Source: Cryptomeria japonica (taxonomy: Eukaryota; Streptophyta; Pinopsida; Cupressales; Cupressaceae). Taken from it: a DNA stretch of 45,500 bases. Position 1 is the stretch's first letter. The number at the start of each line of letters is the position of its first letter. A program made the position numbers and the translations under genes. The notes under the pieces were generated by a model that was not told the origin of the DNA, made no database searches, and saw nothing but the letters and a program-made list of their open reading frames with translations. This document shows positions 21,441 to 32,272 of this stretch, piece by piece. The stretch lies in contig NC_081405.1 in NCBI RefSeq assembly GCF_030272615.1, positions 477,553,508 to 477,599,007 on the forward strand. The letters run 5' to 3'.

Positions 21441-24400
21441 TTAAAAAACATCCACCAAAACAAAATTTATGCTATCCATAAAATTCTTACTGTCTTTTAT
21501 TTCTGCCTCTATTCTTTGAACTGTACTGGTGAGGTGTTGCATATGCTCTGTTGGTGTTTTCTGTCCTTGTACTAATGCCTCAGATATTTCCTTCCTCAAG
21601 AATGCTAGATAGTCTAGTCTTGGACTTACTCTTAGTCTCAAATTTTTAGCCTTGTTTATTATTCTCTCCTTTTCTCTCTCTAGCTTCAGTAACTCTTCCT
21701 CAAAACCTATTATCTTTTGCTCAATATATGATAATGTATCAGGTGAATTAACAAAATTGTCAGCAAGTTTATTTATTTATTCTTGTACCTTTCTCATTTT
21801 CTTATCTCTGTCAACTATTAAAAAGTTTGTCTTGCAAGTATCTTTGTATAGAGTTTTAAATTCCTTCAATGAGTTGCATAGTTCCGGTAGAAGTGTGTCA
21901 AATTCCCTAGTACACTTCTTTATTTGATCCTCAAAGAATTTTTGTTTTTCAATTTGCAACCTGTCTTTGAATTCCTATTCCTTTATTTGTTCAACTGTCA
22001 GTATGTTGTCAGTAATATACTTTGACAAAGTGTCAAGTTGACTCAAAGAATCCTTATTATCTATGTTGCATTTTGAAGCTATCATCTTAAAAATTGGGAT
22101 TGTGTCATCTATAGCTTTATAAGCTTGTGAATTGCAATCATTTATTTTCTTCAAAGAATCTAAAAGAACTTCAGTTACATTGGTTGATTTGTAATCTACT
22201 GAGGAGGAACCAACATTCTGAATTCCACCGGTGGAGGAAGCGACCATGCTTGTAGTGACCTCTGGTAGGTCAGGCTATGTTTCCATTTCCTTAAGCAAGG
22301 GTTTTTGTTTCTCTCATGTTGTCGGTGGCATTGTCTCCACATGAACCTGTTCCTATTCTAGAGCCTGTTCCTTTGCTTGTCTCTCTGTCTATTGATCTAT
22401 TTCAATCTCTATTTGAGTCTTTATTTGTTTCCTTGTGCTATCATCTTCAACTTTTCTTTCAGTGTTATCAATGTTGTCAGTTGTCAGTGGCTCAATAGCC
22501 ATGTCAGTCTTACCGGTTGTGTCTTTATCTACCACAACATTGACCTTTTGAGTTGTAGACTAGGAAATTTAGGATTCATCAAAGCAAATAACAATTAGGA
22601 CAATCACAAAACCTAAAACTACAATGAAAACAATCCTAATCTAATCAATGAAAACATGAAGACAAGATATTCAAATTGCATGAAATCAAAGCAAACCAAA
22701 TGCAAATATTTCCTTCATGTGGCTCCATTCTTCTTCTTTCACCTTCCAATTCGATGTTGTTCTCACCTACAAAGTGCATTTGCAAGTGGAAAGCAAGTTG
22801 TTGATGAAATCTGTAGCATAAGGTTCCTCGAAAATGTGATTGATTGATTCTTTTTGAAAAAATGTGATTAATTGATCGAAGAAACTCATCCAATTTATAG
22901 ACAAATTGGAGAGAGGACAAGATTAGCATGAAATTGATATTTAGGCAATTGATTTCAAAAATGGCAAAATTGAGTTGAAGGAAGAAGGTTATGACACCTT
23001 CTATGTCATGAATTATGACATATTGCCTATGCAAAGGTTAGAGGATTAAAAGCTTATGACATCTTGCTATGCCAGTGGTATGACGTGTGAGAAATTCATG
23101 CTTCCACTGAAGCACAAAAATAGGGAGAGACTGGAGAGGAATTGATTAGGTGGAAATTGAATTTAGCAAATTAGAATATGAGGTGGAAATTAGGAATTAG
23201 AAATAAGGTTAGAAATGATGAATTGGAAATTAGGAAATTAGAAATCGATGAAATTAGAAAATTAGGTGAATTAATTAATAATTTTTCATTCATTAATTAA
23301 TTCACAAAAAGAGGGGGAATTAATTAGCCAATTAAATAAATATTTAATTGTGACAAGAAGACTTAGGATAAATAAATAAATTATTAAACCTAGAGGGAAA
23401 ATGACAAACAAGATTAAATGAATAAATCATAAAACCCTAGAAGATGAATTAGAAATGCAAGGACGACAATTAGGTCTTGACAAAAGATAATTGATGTAGG
23501 GTTGATTTGATCATGATTCTGACTAACAAAGGACTAGTGCTGATAAATGATTAAAATTGGTTGACAAAAATCAATTACAAATTGATCAAGATTGACAAGG
23601 AGATCAAATTGATAGGCACCAATTGATGAGGAACAATGGCTAATTGATCCAAATTGACATGATTGAAAAGGACAAGGATCGATGATGAATCGATCACAAT
23701 ATGACAAGATTGACAAGGACAAGCATCGATGATGAATTGATCACAAAATGATGTGATTGACAAGGACAAGTATCAATGACGAATCGATTGCAACAATGAC
23801 GTGATTTGACAAGGACAAGGATCGATGACGAATCGATCGCAAAAATCATAATATTGACAAGGACTAGGATCGACCAAAATCATGACTGAAGATTTGTTAT
23901 AGACAAGACCTAATTTGAAAGTGATAAAAATGAGGAATGCAAAAGAAGGGCTCGATGCTTGCAAATGATAAAGACCAAGAGCGCAACATAGAAAAAATGT
24001 TAATGCGACGCAAGAACCCTAAAATAAGACAATGCGCAAATGTTAAAGTATGACTCTGCAAGCGTTGACCATTTTTAGATGTCTACATAAGTATCAACAT
24101 CAGCTATGTATAGTATCTCTGAATTATGATTAGTATCCTTTTGTGATACATCCATACTGTCATCTTCTAGTTGGTCTTCTTTTGTTGTTACCGGTGGAGT
24201 AATCAGAGGTGGTGGGGATAAGTTATCTTTTATTTTCATACTAGGAAGTCCACCAACCTTTGCTTTACCCTTATCTTTGTCGTTTTGATAGAATTTGATA
24301 GGCTTGGGGTTCCTATACTCTTCCTACTTTTCCTTCTCCACAAGGAATATATCCCATCCATTTTCTGTTTCTTTTGTTACCTCATTTACTCTTCCTTCCA

Positions 24401-26252
24401 TTAGTGCAATATGTCGGTGTGCAATAGAGAATACTGACTAGTTGGCCTTTGCAAATAGATCATCTATTTCTTTTGGAGAGTTGTCTAGGTAGACAGCAAG
24501 TAATTTTTTAATTTTGATTTTCTTGTCAAGTTCTACAACAGATTGTCTTCTTTCTTCTAGTCTCTTGAATAATTCATCTGGTAGTTCATCTACAACTTGC
24601 ATCAAAAACTTCTTATAGATATCCAGGTGTAAAATGACATTGTTTTCAACTTGCTCTTTCTCATCTGCTGATAGTGTATCATATAATTTTTCTATGTTCT
24701 TGAGTTTTCCTTCTTCTATGATTTCATCCAACAGTCTGTCAATTGGAGAAATATTCTGTTGAGTCCTTTTCTTCTTAGGTGTTATCTTTTTCTTTGGGGT
24801 TGTCTTCTTTACTAGAGACCTCACTGCCTATTTTTTTTGTCTAGTTCTTCTAGGCGAGGGTGTGGATATTAGTGAAGGTTGTCTTTTCCTTACAACTCTT
24901 TTAAATTCAGGTGGCTTGTCACTCTCTGAAGAAGTTGCTACTGGTGATAGGTGAGTTTCTAGTTGTTGTGCCTATAACTCATCTTTAGTGATATCAGTTT
25001 GTTTCAGTAAATCTTCTTTTATAGCCTTAGCCTACCTTGAACCTCTCCTTACTATTGCTTCTACTTTCTTTACTCTCTTCTTAGATTGAATTTGGCTTTC
25101 AATGGTCTCAGCACTACCAAATACCTCTTCCTTAGGTTCATTTGGGGCTTCCAGAAGGGATTTAGCATATGTTTCAATGATGTGATCATCTATCTCATAA
25201 CCCATCTTAGTAACCCAAATTGTTCTTGGGATAACTGCTTCCATCCATATCTCATCCTTTTTAATCATAAAACATATATCATCTTTGTATTTATTTACAA
25301 TTTTTTGTGCCAGTCTGACTCTTTTGTTCATTCTGGCCTTTAGTGCTTGAAAATACTCATCAATATTCTTTTGTTTTCTTTCACCCATGTTGTTGAACAA
25401 GTTTGATAATTGTTTCCCTACCAGTATGTCAAATCCAGGGTTCTTGATACCTATACTGGGCACCTGTTTGGTTATGTGTAGCATTAAGCATACAATTAAG
25501 TTGCCAAATCTAAATGTTCCTTTCTTATCCTTCTTGATCTTCCCTAAATTGTCAATCCATTCATCCTTTAACCATTCACATACATCAATTTTTACATTAT
25601 CCTTAACCATATCATGTGCACTTTTTATGCATAAACTGGAAACTGAGTTAAGTCGGTTTGCATGTGTTGCTTTGTAACCTACAATCATACTAACAAATCT
25701 CACATTTATGTCGGTCACATGATTAACCCTTAGATACCTTCTGGCAGATGTTGTGCCAGTTAGGTTCATTACTAGGTCATTTGAGACCTTCTTTGTCTTG
25801 TTTGCTCTGTTACCGGTGGAAGATAACCCTGTTACAACTTTCACAACTTCCTTGGTAGTTTTATGAATTGAATCTAGCCAAAATAATTCTCCATATACCC
25901 TGCTCAATACTATCCTTATCACTTTCTTGGGGAATTCTGGAATGCAAAGGATCTTTGTGAATCCTAGGGTTAAAACAATTTTGTGTTCAGGTTTTATATT
26001 TCCAGAGTCATCACATATGATAGTTTTGTACATGTTTTTGACTTCTTCATCTCCTAATTCTTCTATATGGCAATGGATATAAATTCTAGGGTCTTCTGCA
26101 AAAAAAACTCCTTTGGGAATTTAGAAAATAGCACCTACATTGTCATCCCTTTTAGCTATTTCAAGAACTAACTAAAATACAGGCCTAGGGCATTTGATTA
26201 CCTCAACCACAATAGGGTTTGCTATGAATTTAGGTACAAAAGAGGATGCCAT
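21441..26252 (-). pseudogene. B ORF2: about 1090-codon protein, conserved unknown domain
   Basis: The frame runs from ATG 26252 to TAA 21441. Removing the in-phase solo LTR (22554-24087) and one target copy leaves 3273 nt. There are 13 premature stops (10 TAG, 2 TAA, 1 TGA) and no frameshift. The N-terminal 330 residues form the domain shared with A and C. Its marks are ANPIVVEV, IHCHIEELG, LSRVYGELFWLD followed by TKEVVKV, a LTG motif, FVSMIVGYKATHANRLN, FRFGNLIVCLM, then MEAVIPRTIWVTKMGYEIDD. After it comes a Lys-rich linker (KKTTPKKKITPKKK), then helical charged segments (about 24824-24438), then a coiled-coil tail (about 22247-21441). No enzyme motif is visible. The LSRVYGELFWLD plus TKEVVKV arrangement loosely recalls PMD or plant transposon-associated domains, but I do not assign it. 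ORF1 ends about 300 bases upstream. Confidence 0.75.
22554..24087 (-). mobile_element. Solo LTR of the E2 family inside B ORF2
   Basis: It has perfect 7-base inverted ends, TGTAGAC and GTCTACA, and is 1534 bp long. It matches the E2 3' LTR (7480-8739) over 22822-24087. The flanks are TGAGT (22549-22553) and TAAGT (24088-24092), a target duplication with one mismatch. No interior or second LTR is present, so it is the product of LTR-LTR recombination. Confidence 0.9.
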
Positions 26253-26554
26253 GATTATAAATACCTTTTTCTGCCTTTGGAAGGATTGATTGCTGAAATG
26301 CTTTGCCTCTTTGCTCGAAATGCCTCAGCTCTGGAAATTTCACGCTCTTCGAATGTTTGAATGCTTGGCGAAGTGAAATGGAGCCAAAAACATTAATTTA
26401 TAATGTCAATCTACCAACTACCATATTTAATGCATGCCGGTTAAGTAATCACTTAACATAACTGCCAGTATAGAAGTAATTTCAACTTCTTACCATCAAT
26501 CGAGGGAATAATAACATATGTCTCATTGATTGCCAAACCCTCAAAGAAATTTCT

Positions 26555-27739
26555 TCAATTTGATGAAGAGACTCCTGCTAGTGGAGTTCTACTCTATTTT
26601 GCCGGTGGAGTGCTACTTTGTTCTGCCGGTGGAGTGCTATTCTGTCCTGCCAGTGGAGTCTTGCTTGGTTCTACCAGTGGAGGAGTATTCCCAACACCAT
26701 TTAGTTCTAAATCACTGATCCATTGTTTTGTGAATTCTTGCTTAACTTCTTCAACTTTTTCTTTTCCTTTCAAACTAGAACCTTTGTTGTCTACCGGTGA
26801 GGACTTGCTTCTACAAAATTTAGCAATATGCCCAATTTTGTTACATGCATAACAAGTCACATTATTTCTCTGAATAGCCTTTCCATAACCTATGCTGGTT
26901 TGTGTTCTGCATTGATTAGATAAGTGTCCAAATCTTCCACAAACATAAGATCTCAAATTCATTCTACAATTCTCAAAGTTATGACCAACTTTGTTGCATT
27001 TTGAACATTGACCGGTGGGTGCATTAGTATTCTAATAGTTTCTAGATCTACTTTCATTTGCTCTATGACCATACTTATTATAGTTAAAGCATTTTCTATT
27101 AAATTTATAAGTAGTAGGTTGTCTTACCAGTTTGCTATGATCCTATGTGTTTGCAGTACCATAGCTTTCACCAACTTCAAAGCCAATTCCACAAGTGTCA
27201 CCTTTAGGTTTTTGATTCTTCAGCAAGTTACCAAGTTCTTCTGAGCTTTTCTTGAATTTGTCTTTATGTTTATTTGCAGTATCTAGTTCTCTTTCTAAAA
27301 CTTCTTTCTTCCTCATCAGTTCATTTGAGTTATTTTGAGTGTGCATCAGATCTGTCTTCAATAAATCATTTTCATAGCTAAGTCTTGTGTTCTCATTTTC
27401 AACATCACTTAGTCTTCTAGTCAAATCTTCTTCATTCTTCATTCTATCTTCAATTTCTTTACACAATCTCATAGTCATATCCTGCATCTCATTCTTTGTT
27501 ATCATGTTCTCTTGTTTCAGCTTATTTATCATATCATTAAGAGTTTCTTTGTCATCATTCTCATTTTGCATCTTTTCACAAAGTTCTCTTCTCTTATTTC
27601 TTGAAATTGTAAGATTTTCTTGAAGTGCTTGAATAATATCTTGAGCAACCTTTAGATCATCTTCAAGTTTGATATCTTTCAATTTTTCTACATCATAGTC
27701 TGAGAGAGCTCCTTCAAGTTGCTTCATCAAGTTTTCCAT
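26555..27739 (-). pseudogene. B ORF1: coiled-coil protein with four CCHC zinc-knuckle positions
   Basis: A frame of 394 codons from ATG 27739 to TGA 26555, starting about 60 bases after the primer site. Three in-frame TAG codons interrupt it (about 27143, 27033 and 26594). Residues 1 to about 185 are a charged coiled coil (for example MINKLKQENMITKNEMQDMT). Four zinc knuckles follow: a decayed one (CFNYNKYGHRANES), an intact one (CSKCNKVGHNFENC), one lacking its first Cys (SYVCGRFGHLSNQC) and an intact one (CYACNKIGHIAKFC). The tail is a Pro/Thr-rich short repeat. Knuckles of this type bind nucleic acid in Gag proteins, so a packaging role is likely by inference. Element C has the same ending, with stop directly after a Ser-rich SxSN motif. 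Confidence 0.8.
26577..26700 (-). repeat. 24-bp in-frame minisatellite in B ORF1
   Basis: About five units that read, on the minus strand, as variants of AGCACTCCACCGGCAGAACA plus four bases, encoding STPPAEQ/STPPAKQ/KTPLAGQ. Unit length is a multiple of three, so copy-number change would not break the frame. Confidence 0.75.
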
Positions 27740-27796
27740 CTCTACCGGTGTCAAGATCTTCCTCAAGCTATTAGGCTTCTAAAAATAGAGGACCAA

Positions 27797-27809
27797 GCTC
27801 TAATACCAA
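27797..27809 (-). other. B primer-binding site (initiator Met tRNA type)
   Basis: The minus strand reads TTGGTATTAGAGC one base after the 5' LTR end. It differs by one base from the common plant site TGGTATCAGAGC. Confidence 0.8.
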
Positions 27810-27810
27810 T

Positions 27811-28614
27811 TGTTAGGATTCCCACAGATACTGAGAGGGGGGGTGAATCAATATCTAATTGGTTAATAGATTTTCTTGACGTAAAACATGTAGAGCATAT
27901 TAATATAGTGTACCGGTAAACAAAAAGTAATGCAATAAACAGAGATAAAAACAACCACATGAAAAACACACCATAACACAAGGATTTAATGAGGAAACCC
28001 GATGTGGCAAAAAACCTCAGTGGGATTTGTGACCCACAATATTCACTTACTAGCCAATAAGAGAATATTACTGCTACAAGAGGGGCCTGCACATGCAGGA
28101 AGGCCAATTGCCTAGAGCTCACTGCTCAAATACAAAATAGGAAGTCTCACTGACTTACAAAATGGATTATATAAATCCGGTGTCTTGTACTACTTCAAAG
28201 TAGCATCTATAATGACAAATCCAGTACTGGTTTCTACTTTGCTTCTTACATAAACCCTTAACCTATAATTCACATAATAGGTCTACCTTATTTTGCCTAA
28301 TTACATTCTTGTTACTTACATAAAATGTTCTATAATGATCTCTCTTATATAAGAGTCATTTTACAACTTGCCAAGTCGACTTACAATGATTTTACAAATA
28401 ATAAAAAAAATATATTACAACAAAAATCCTATCGGCCTCTATGTCGGTATACTTCCTTTCACTGCCAGTGCCAGTGATCTGAGTGTCGGTGTAGAGTCTG
28501 ATCTTGCTAGTGCCAGTGGAATGCCTTGCCGGTGTCATAGGATTGTAAGGTTTCCATCAATGACAAAACATTCAATCACCTACAATGTCTCATTGGAGTC
28601 TGCATATGCCAACA
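27811..28614 (-). repeat. B 5' LTR
   Basis: 804 bp. The minus strand starts TGTTGGCATATG and ends CCTAACA. It contains a TATATAA box at 28346-28352, several CCGGT/CCAGT words in U3 (28430-28545), and the shared U5 motif GTTTTT..., GGGTTTCC..., GTGTTATGGTG at about 27965-28035. Confidence 0.9.
28346..28352 (-). promoter_or_regulatory. B LTR TATA box
   Basis: The minus strand reads CTCTTATATAAGAG, a TATA core inside a 12-base palindrome, about 265 bases from the LTR start. It is conserved in the 3' LTR at about 20934-20940. Confidence 0.5.
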
Positions 28615-28874
28615 ATAATCGGTCATACGATTTGAACATATGGAGTCTATAATCCATGTATTCAGTTCCATCTTAGCATGCAATGTAGTCATAACCAATT
28701 TCTCTTATTTTGGTTTCTCCAAAGTACTCTCCTTATCCTCAATTTCTAAATCAAGGATTCTTTATTAGAGTCAGCATCAACTTATTCTTTAGATGTATAT
28801 TCTTCAATAAAGCATAATCATTTCTTCTCCTTTTTATTGAATTTTCTTCTCATCATCATTTGATCGCCTATAAT
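28615..28874 (-). pseudogene. Copia D protease fragment between two insertions
   Basis: The minus-strand translation gives TTLHAKMELNTWIIDSICSN then RMTD. It matches the copia protease entry motif WIIDSGCSNHMT, with Gly changed to Ile and His to Arg. The frame carries other stops upstream. It continues across element B into 20388 and across solo LTR F into 30284. Confidence 0.8.
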
Positions 28875-30278
28875 TGTTGGCATATGATGAACCGACATGT
28901 TGATATGATGATAATGTATGTTGCCATTGATGTCAATAAGTGTAAGTAAACCAGTATGTAGATTGAAAGAATTTGGTGAACTGGTATGAAGATATGCAGT
29001 GAACTAGTGTCGGGGTTTCACTAAGTGTGACTACCAGCTGGTAGTCTCAGCTCTAGGGTTTCTGGTTTGGGAATCCAGCTTGTGCGATGCAACTGATGAA
29101 ATTTTGTGATGAGTTAGCTAAGAGATGAGGATGAGATCGAGGTGCCACATCAGCTTTGTGCACGTGAAGGATTTCCTTGAGGATCTTGCATGAGAAGATC
29201 GACTGCATTAAAAGTCTACCTCAGGAATGAACATTCTTCTTGGTGATATGAGAAGAAAGCATGATGAGTTACTGATTCCCATGTGTGTTGAAGAATGAAT
29301 GATGCAAATTGTCTTGTGATCTGTTTGAGATTGTATTTCTCTATGCAAAGTGTTTGGATGGTTAGGATTGGACCGCCTGTATTGCAAACCTAAGATTCTT
29401 AGGGTTTAGGGTTTATGCTACCAGCCTAATTGTTGTCTCTAAGGTCGATGATGTTTTTTATTGTAAGTTGTTGGAAAATGTTGTGTGTGTATCCAAGTGA
29501 TGAGATACTTGCCAAACCAGTGATAGAAAACTGGAGAGTGTGATTGCAGTGTAGAGGAACTAAAAAGGATTTGCCTTAGCATATAGTGTTGTTATCAAAT
29601 CAAAGTTTTACCTGTTGTCTTCTAACCATTTCAATATAAGGAAAATCCCTTTATCGGGTAGCTTTAATAGGCTTACTATAAATCCTCTAACTAGGTGACT
29701 CAAGTTTATTGAGTTCTTTAAATACTCTAGCAAGGTAACCTTTAACAGGGTATATAGCCATCCCTTAACTGGGTGATCTTTAATAGGATCAGTTCCTAGT
29801 AGAACCTTATTGTAAAGTCTTTAATCGTACTAGGCTCCTAACAAAGTGAGCTTCAAAAGAGTTCAAAAAAAAGCTTGTGGGTATTCATCCCCAATGTTTT
29901 TTTTCCCATATGGGTTTCCACGTGAAAAATTTGTGTGTCATGCTGTGCATTTTTCATGTGATGATTAAGGGTTCCTTGTTTGAGTGATTATGCATGCAGA
30001 GTTATTAAGTTATGGAATTACTGTTACTCCACATGCATATGTTTATTGGTGAAGTTGTTATCAAGTATTGAATGTATTTGAAGTGTGCAAACTTATCAGT
30101 TTATGTTGTCTGAATTCTTACTGTATTTAACCGGTATTGCTATGGTTAAGTTCAGTAATGAAGACAACCGGTTGGTATTGCTTTAACTTGATAAGTTGTT
30201 GAGAAATTTTTTGTCTATCCTGATTCACACCCCCTCTTAGTACTAGTTAGGGTATCTATTGTTCATCATTATTCATCA
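28875..30278 (+). mobile_element. F: solo LTR, 1404 bp, in copia D gag
   Basis: Starts TGTTGGCATATGATG, ends TTCATTATTCATCA-like CATCA, and has perfect 5-base target copies ATAAT at 28870-28874 and 30279-30283. The shared LTR features are a repeated CTAACAAGGTGA-like word (29640-29860), the U5 motif TTTTTTTCCCATATGGGTTT (29898-29917) and CACCCCCTCTTAGTA near the end. Its ends resemble those of element A, so it belongs to a related family. Confidence 0.9.
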
Positions 30279-31082
30279 ATAATCTTCTCTATAAGTGCAA
30301 TTAGAACCAAAATGTCCAATTCTACCACAAGAAAAAATTTTCAGAGGTAACTTATTTTTATATTTCCCAATGCCTTGCTGCAATATTCTAAAAAAATTTG
30401 ATTCAGCTTCATCTAGTTCTCCACTACATTTTGGATCATCAAATATTTACACATTGAATGCTACTTCTCTCTTTTCTCTTTTCTCTTCCTCCATTTTTGA
30501 AATCTCATAAGTTGCTAAGGTACCAATAAGCTGATCAATAGTATATTTACTCAAGTCATTTCTCTCCTATATAGAACATCTCTAAGGCTTATAGGATTTA
30601 GGCATAGTCAACAAGATCTTATACACAACATCACACTCCTCCAAATGTCCTTCATCATTTCTAATGCCATCAGCAAGATCAGTCACTCTCTAGATATAGT
30701 TCTCAACACCTTTATGTTAAAAAATTCTTAGGTACTCATGCTTCTATTTCAAATTCATAAGCCTAGATTTCTTCATCTTCAGATTTCCTTATGCCAAATA
30801 GAACTTGTTCCACACAACATTTTCTTCTTGTAAACCTTTCACTCTTCCAAACACTGTATCAATTATATAGCTAAAAATTATAGCTCTAGCCTTTGCATTA
30901 GCTTCATTTGACTTTACCTCATCCAAAGTCTTAGCACCACCCTATGGCTCTATATATCTAGTCTGAATGATCTCCCAAATTTCATTTTTCAATGTCTCCA
31001 AATGTGACTGCATTCTCTCCTTCCAATATGGAAAAAATATACCATCAAAGATAGGAACTTTTTAATGCATGTCTTGCACCAT
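30279..31082 (-). pseudogene. Copia D gag
   Basis: The ATG at 31082 is about 45 bases after the primer site. Translation gives a copia-type gag start (VPIFDG, PYWKERMQSHLE, WEIIQTRYIEP), followed by DVVYKILLTMPKSY and TIDQLIGTLATYE. These are typical of the UBN2/gag domain of Ty1/copia. A zinc knuckle follows near 30310-30350 (SCGRIGHFGSNC, first Cys position changed). At least six in-frame stops make it non-functional. Solo LTR F interrupts it just after the knuckle. Confidence 0.82.
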
Positions 31083-31126
31083 ACTAGATCTTCCTCAATT
31101 GGTTAAGCTTAATCAAGAGGAACCAC

Positions 31127-31139
31127 ACTCTGATACCAA
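31127..31139 (-). other. Copia D primer-binding site
   Basis: The minus strand reads TTGGTATCAGAGT just inside the 5' LTR end (TTCAACA), matching the initiator-methionine tRNA site at all but the last base. Confidence 0.85.
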
Positions 31140-31140
31140 T

Positions 31141-32272
31141 TGTTGAACCCAAAGCAACATTGAGAGAGGGGGTGAGTAAGTATAAAAAAATAAGCTACTG
31201 CAACATATATAAAATTAACTATTAATACATATCAACACATAAACACCAAGATTTATACATGGAAAATACAAACACAGAAAAACCATGATGGTAGTCAATC
31301 CACAAGAATATATCCACTGTGAATAGAAGTGATTACAAAAGAGACCTCACTACTCATGAAACAAGATACAAAGAGGACATGCAAAAGTTGAAGCTAACTA
31401 CACTCAGGCCAAGATATAGAAAATGATATGAAAAGAAGGATCTCTTGATCATGAAGCTGTCCTTGAACTTTGCATCAAGCGACCAACACACACAACTTTG
31501 ATCTCATCTACCAACACTCTATCTCAATTCTCTACAACACTATTAAACACAACTTGCATATAATTTGAACACAACTCTTCTACTCTACTCAAACTTCCTC
31601 TATTCTTCACTCTTTACCACATCATCTACACACTCACATATCACACATGTCACACTCCTAAAACACACATATGCCTTATATACAAGATAGATTATCAAAG
31701 CTTGTACCAAGTTGGCCTGTATAAAAATATACTTTCCCAACCAAAAACACACACATTGGTCAACTCTAGGAGAAAGAGAGGACCAAAACACATCTCCCAA
31801 GGATTAATACATTGATCCACAATTACTAGAACCTATCCAACAACATATTCACATGTTACACATCAATATAAACAATCAATGATAAAAATCATAAGCTCCA
31901 AAGCACATAACTCAAATCCGAATCTCCACACGCTACGATAAGATCCATAACACATAAACCATGCTTCCACAAGTCATTTTTGGACCTAAGGAGAGGTAAA
32001 ACATGTAATATCATAAGTAGCAATGAACAATACCACAACACCTTGAGAGCACAAAAAGGTTTTTGAACCACAAAACCATCATAACCAAGATACCGAAACT
32101 ATATCTAATGAAGATATCAATCTCTTAACATTAGCAACAAATTTGAGACCCAAGCACTTCCAAAACAACCAACACAACAAGATAAATCTGCACCATAGAA
32201 ATTCTAGACCATTTTGGAACAAGTTTGACATCAATGACAACCACAACAACACATCAATGCATACTTCCAACA
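31141..32272 (-). repeat. Copia D 5' LTR, about 1132 bp
   Basis: The minus strand starts TGTTGGAAGTATGC at 32272 and ends GGGTTCAACA at 31141. A TATATAAGG box lies at about 31674-31682 (minus). The U5 motif GGTTTTTCTGTG... occurs at about 31250-31300. The 3' partner is missing, so the outer limit rests on the TG start alone; the outside flank is ACTAT. Confidence 0.7.

Larger units (their letters stand above)
20389..28614 (-). mobile_element. B: pol-less LTR element with ORF1/ORF2 cassette
   Basis: A minus-strand element with two 804-bp LTRs (5' LTR 27811-28614, 3' LTR 20389-21192). It has an initiator-tRNA primer site, ORF1 (27739-26555), ORF2 (26252-21441) and a polypurine tract. The flanks are ATAAA (20384-20388) and ATAAT (28615-28619), a near-perfect target duplication. 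Joining the flanks restores the copia D protease/pre-integrase order, so B inserted into D. Without the solo LTR inside ORF2 and its target copy, B is about 6.7 kb. No protease, reverse transcriptase or integrase was seen, although little interior sequence is unaccounted for. Confidence 0.88.
19456..32272 (-). mobile_element. D: old Ty1/copia element, split by B and F, 3' end lost
   Basis: Reading the minus strand: 5' LTR (32272-31141), initiator-tRNA primer site, gag (31082-30279), solo LTR F, protease motif (28874-28620), element B, then rest of protease, GAG-pre-integrase and integrase (20388-19456). The order gag, protease, integrase is diagnostic of copia. Reverse transcriptase, RNase H and 3' LTR are absent; the sequence stops at a foreign LTR end at 19455. 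Confidence 0.85.

Noticed and set aside
8739-24087. The LTR copies at 7480-8739 and 22554-24087 as the two ends of one 16-kb element
   Set aside because: The right copy has its own target duplication and lies inside B ORF2, whose frame continues on both sides, so it is a separate solo LTR.
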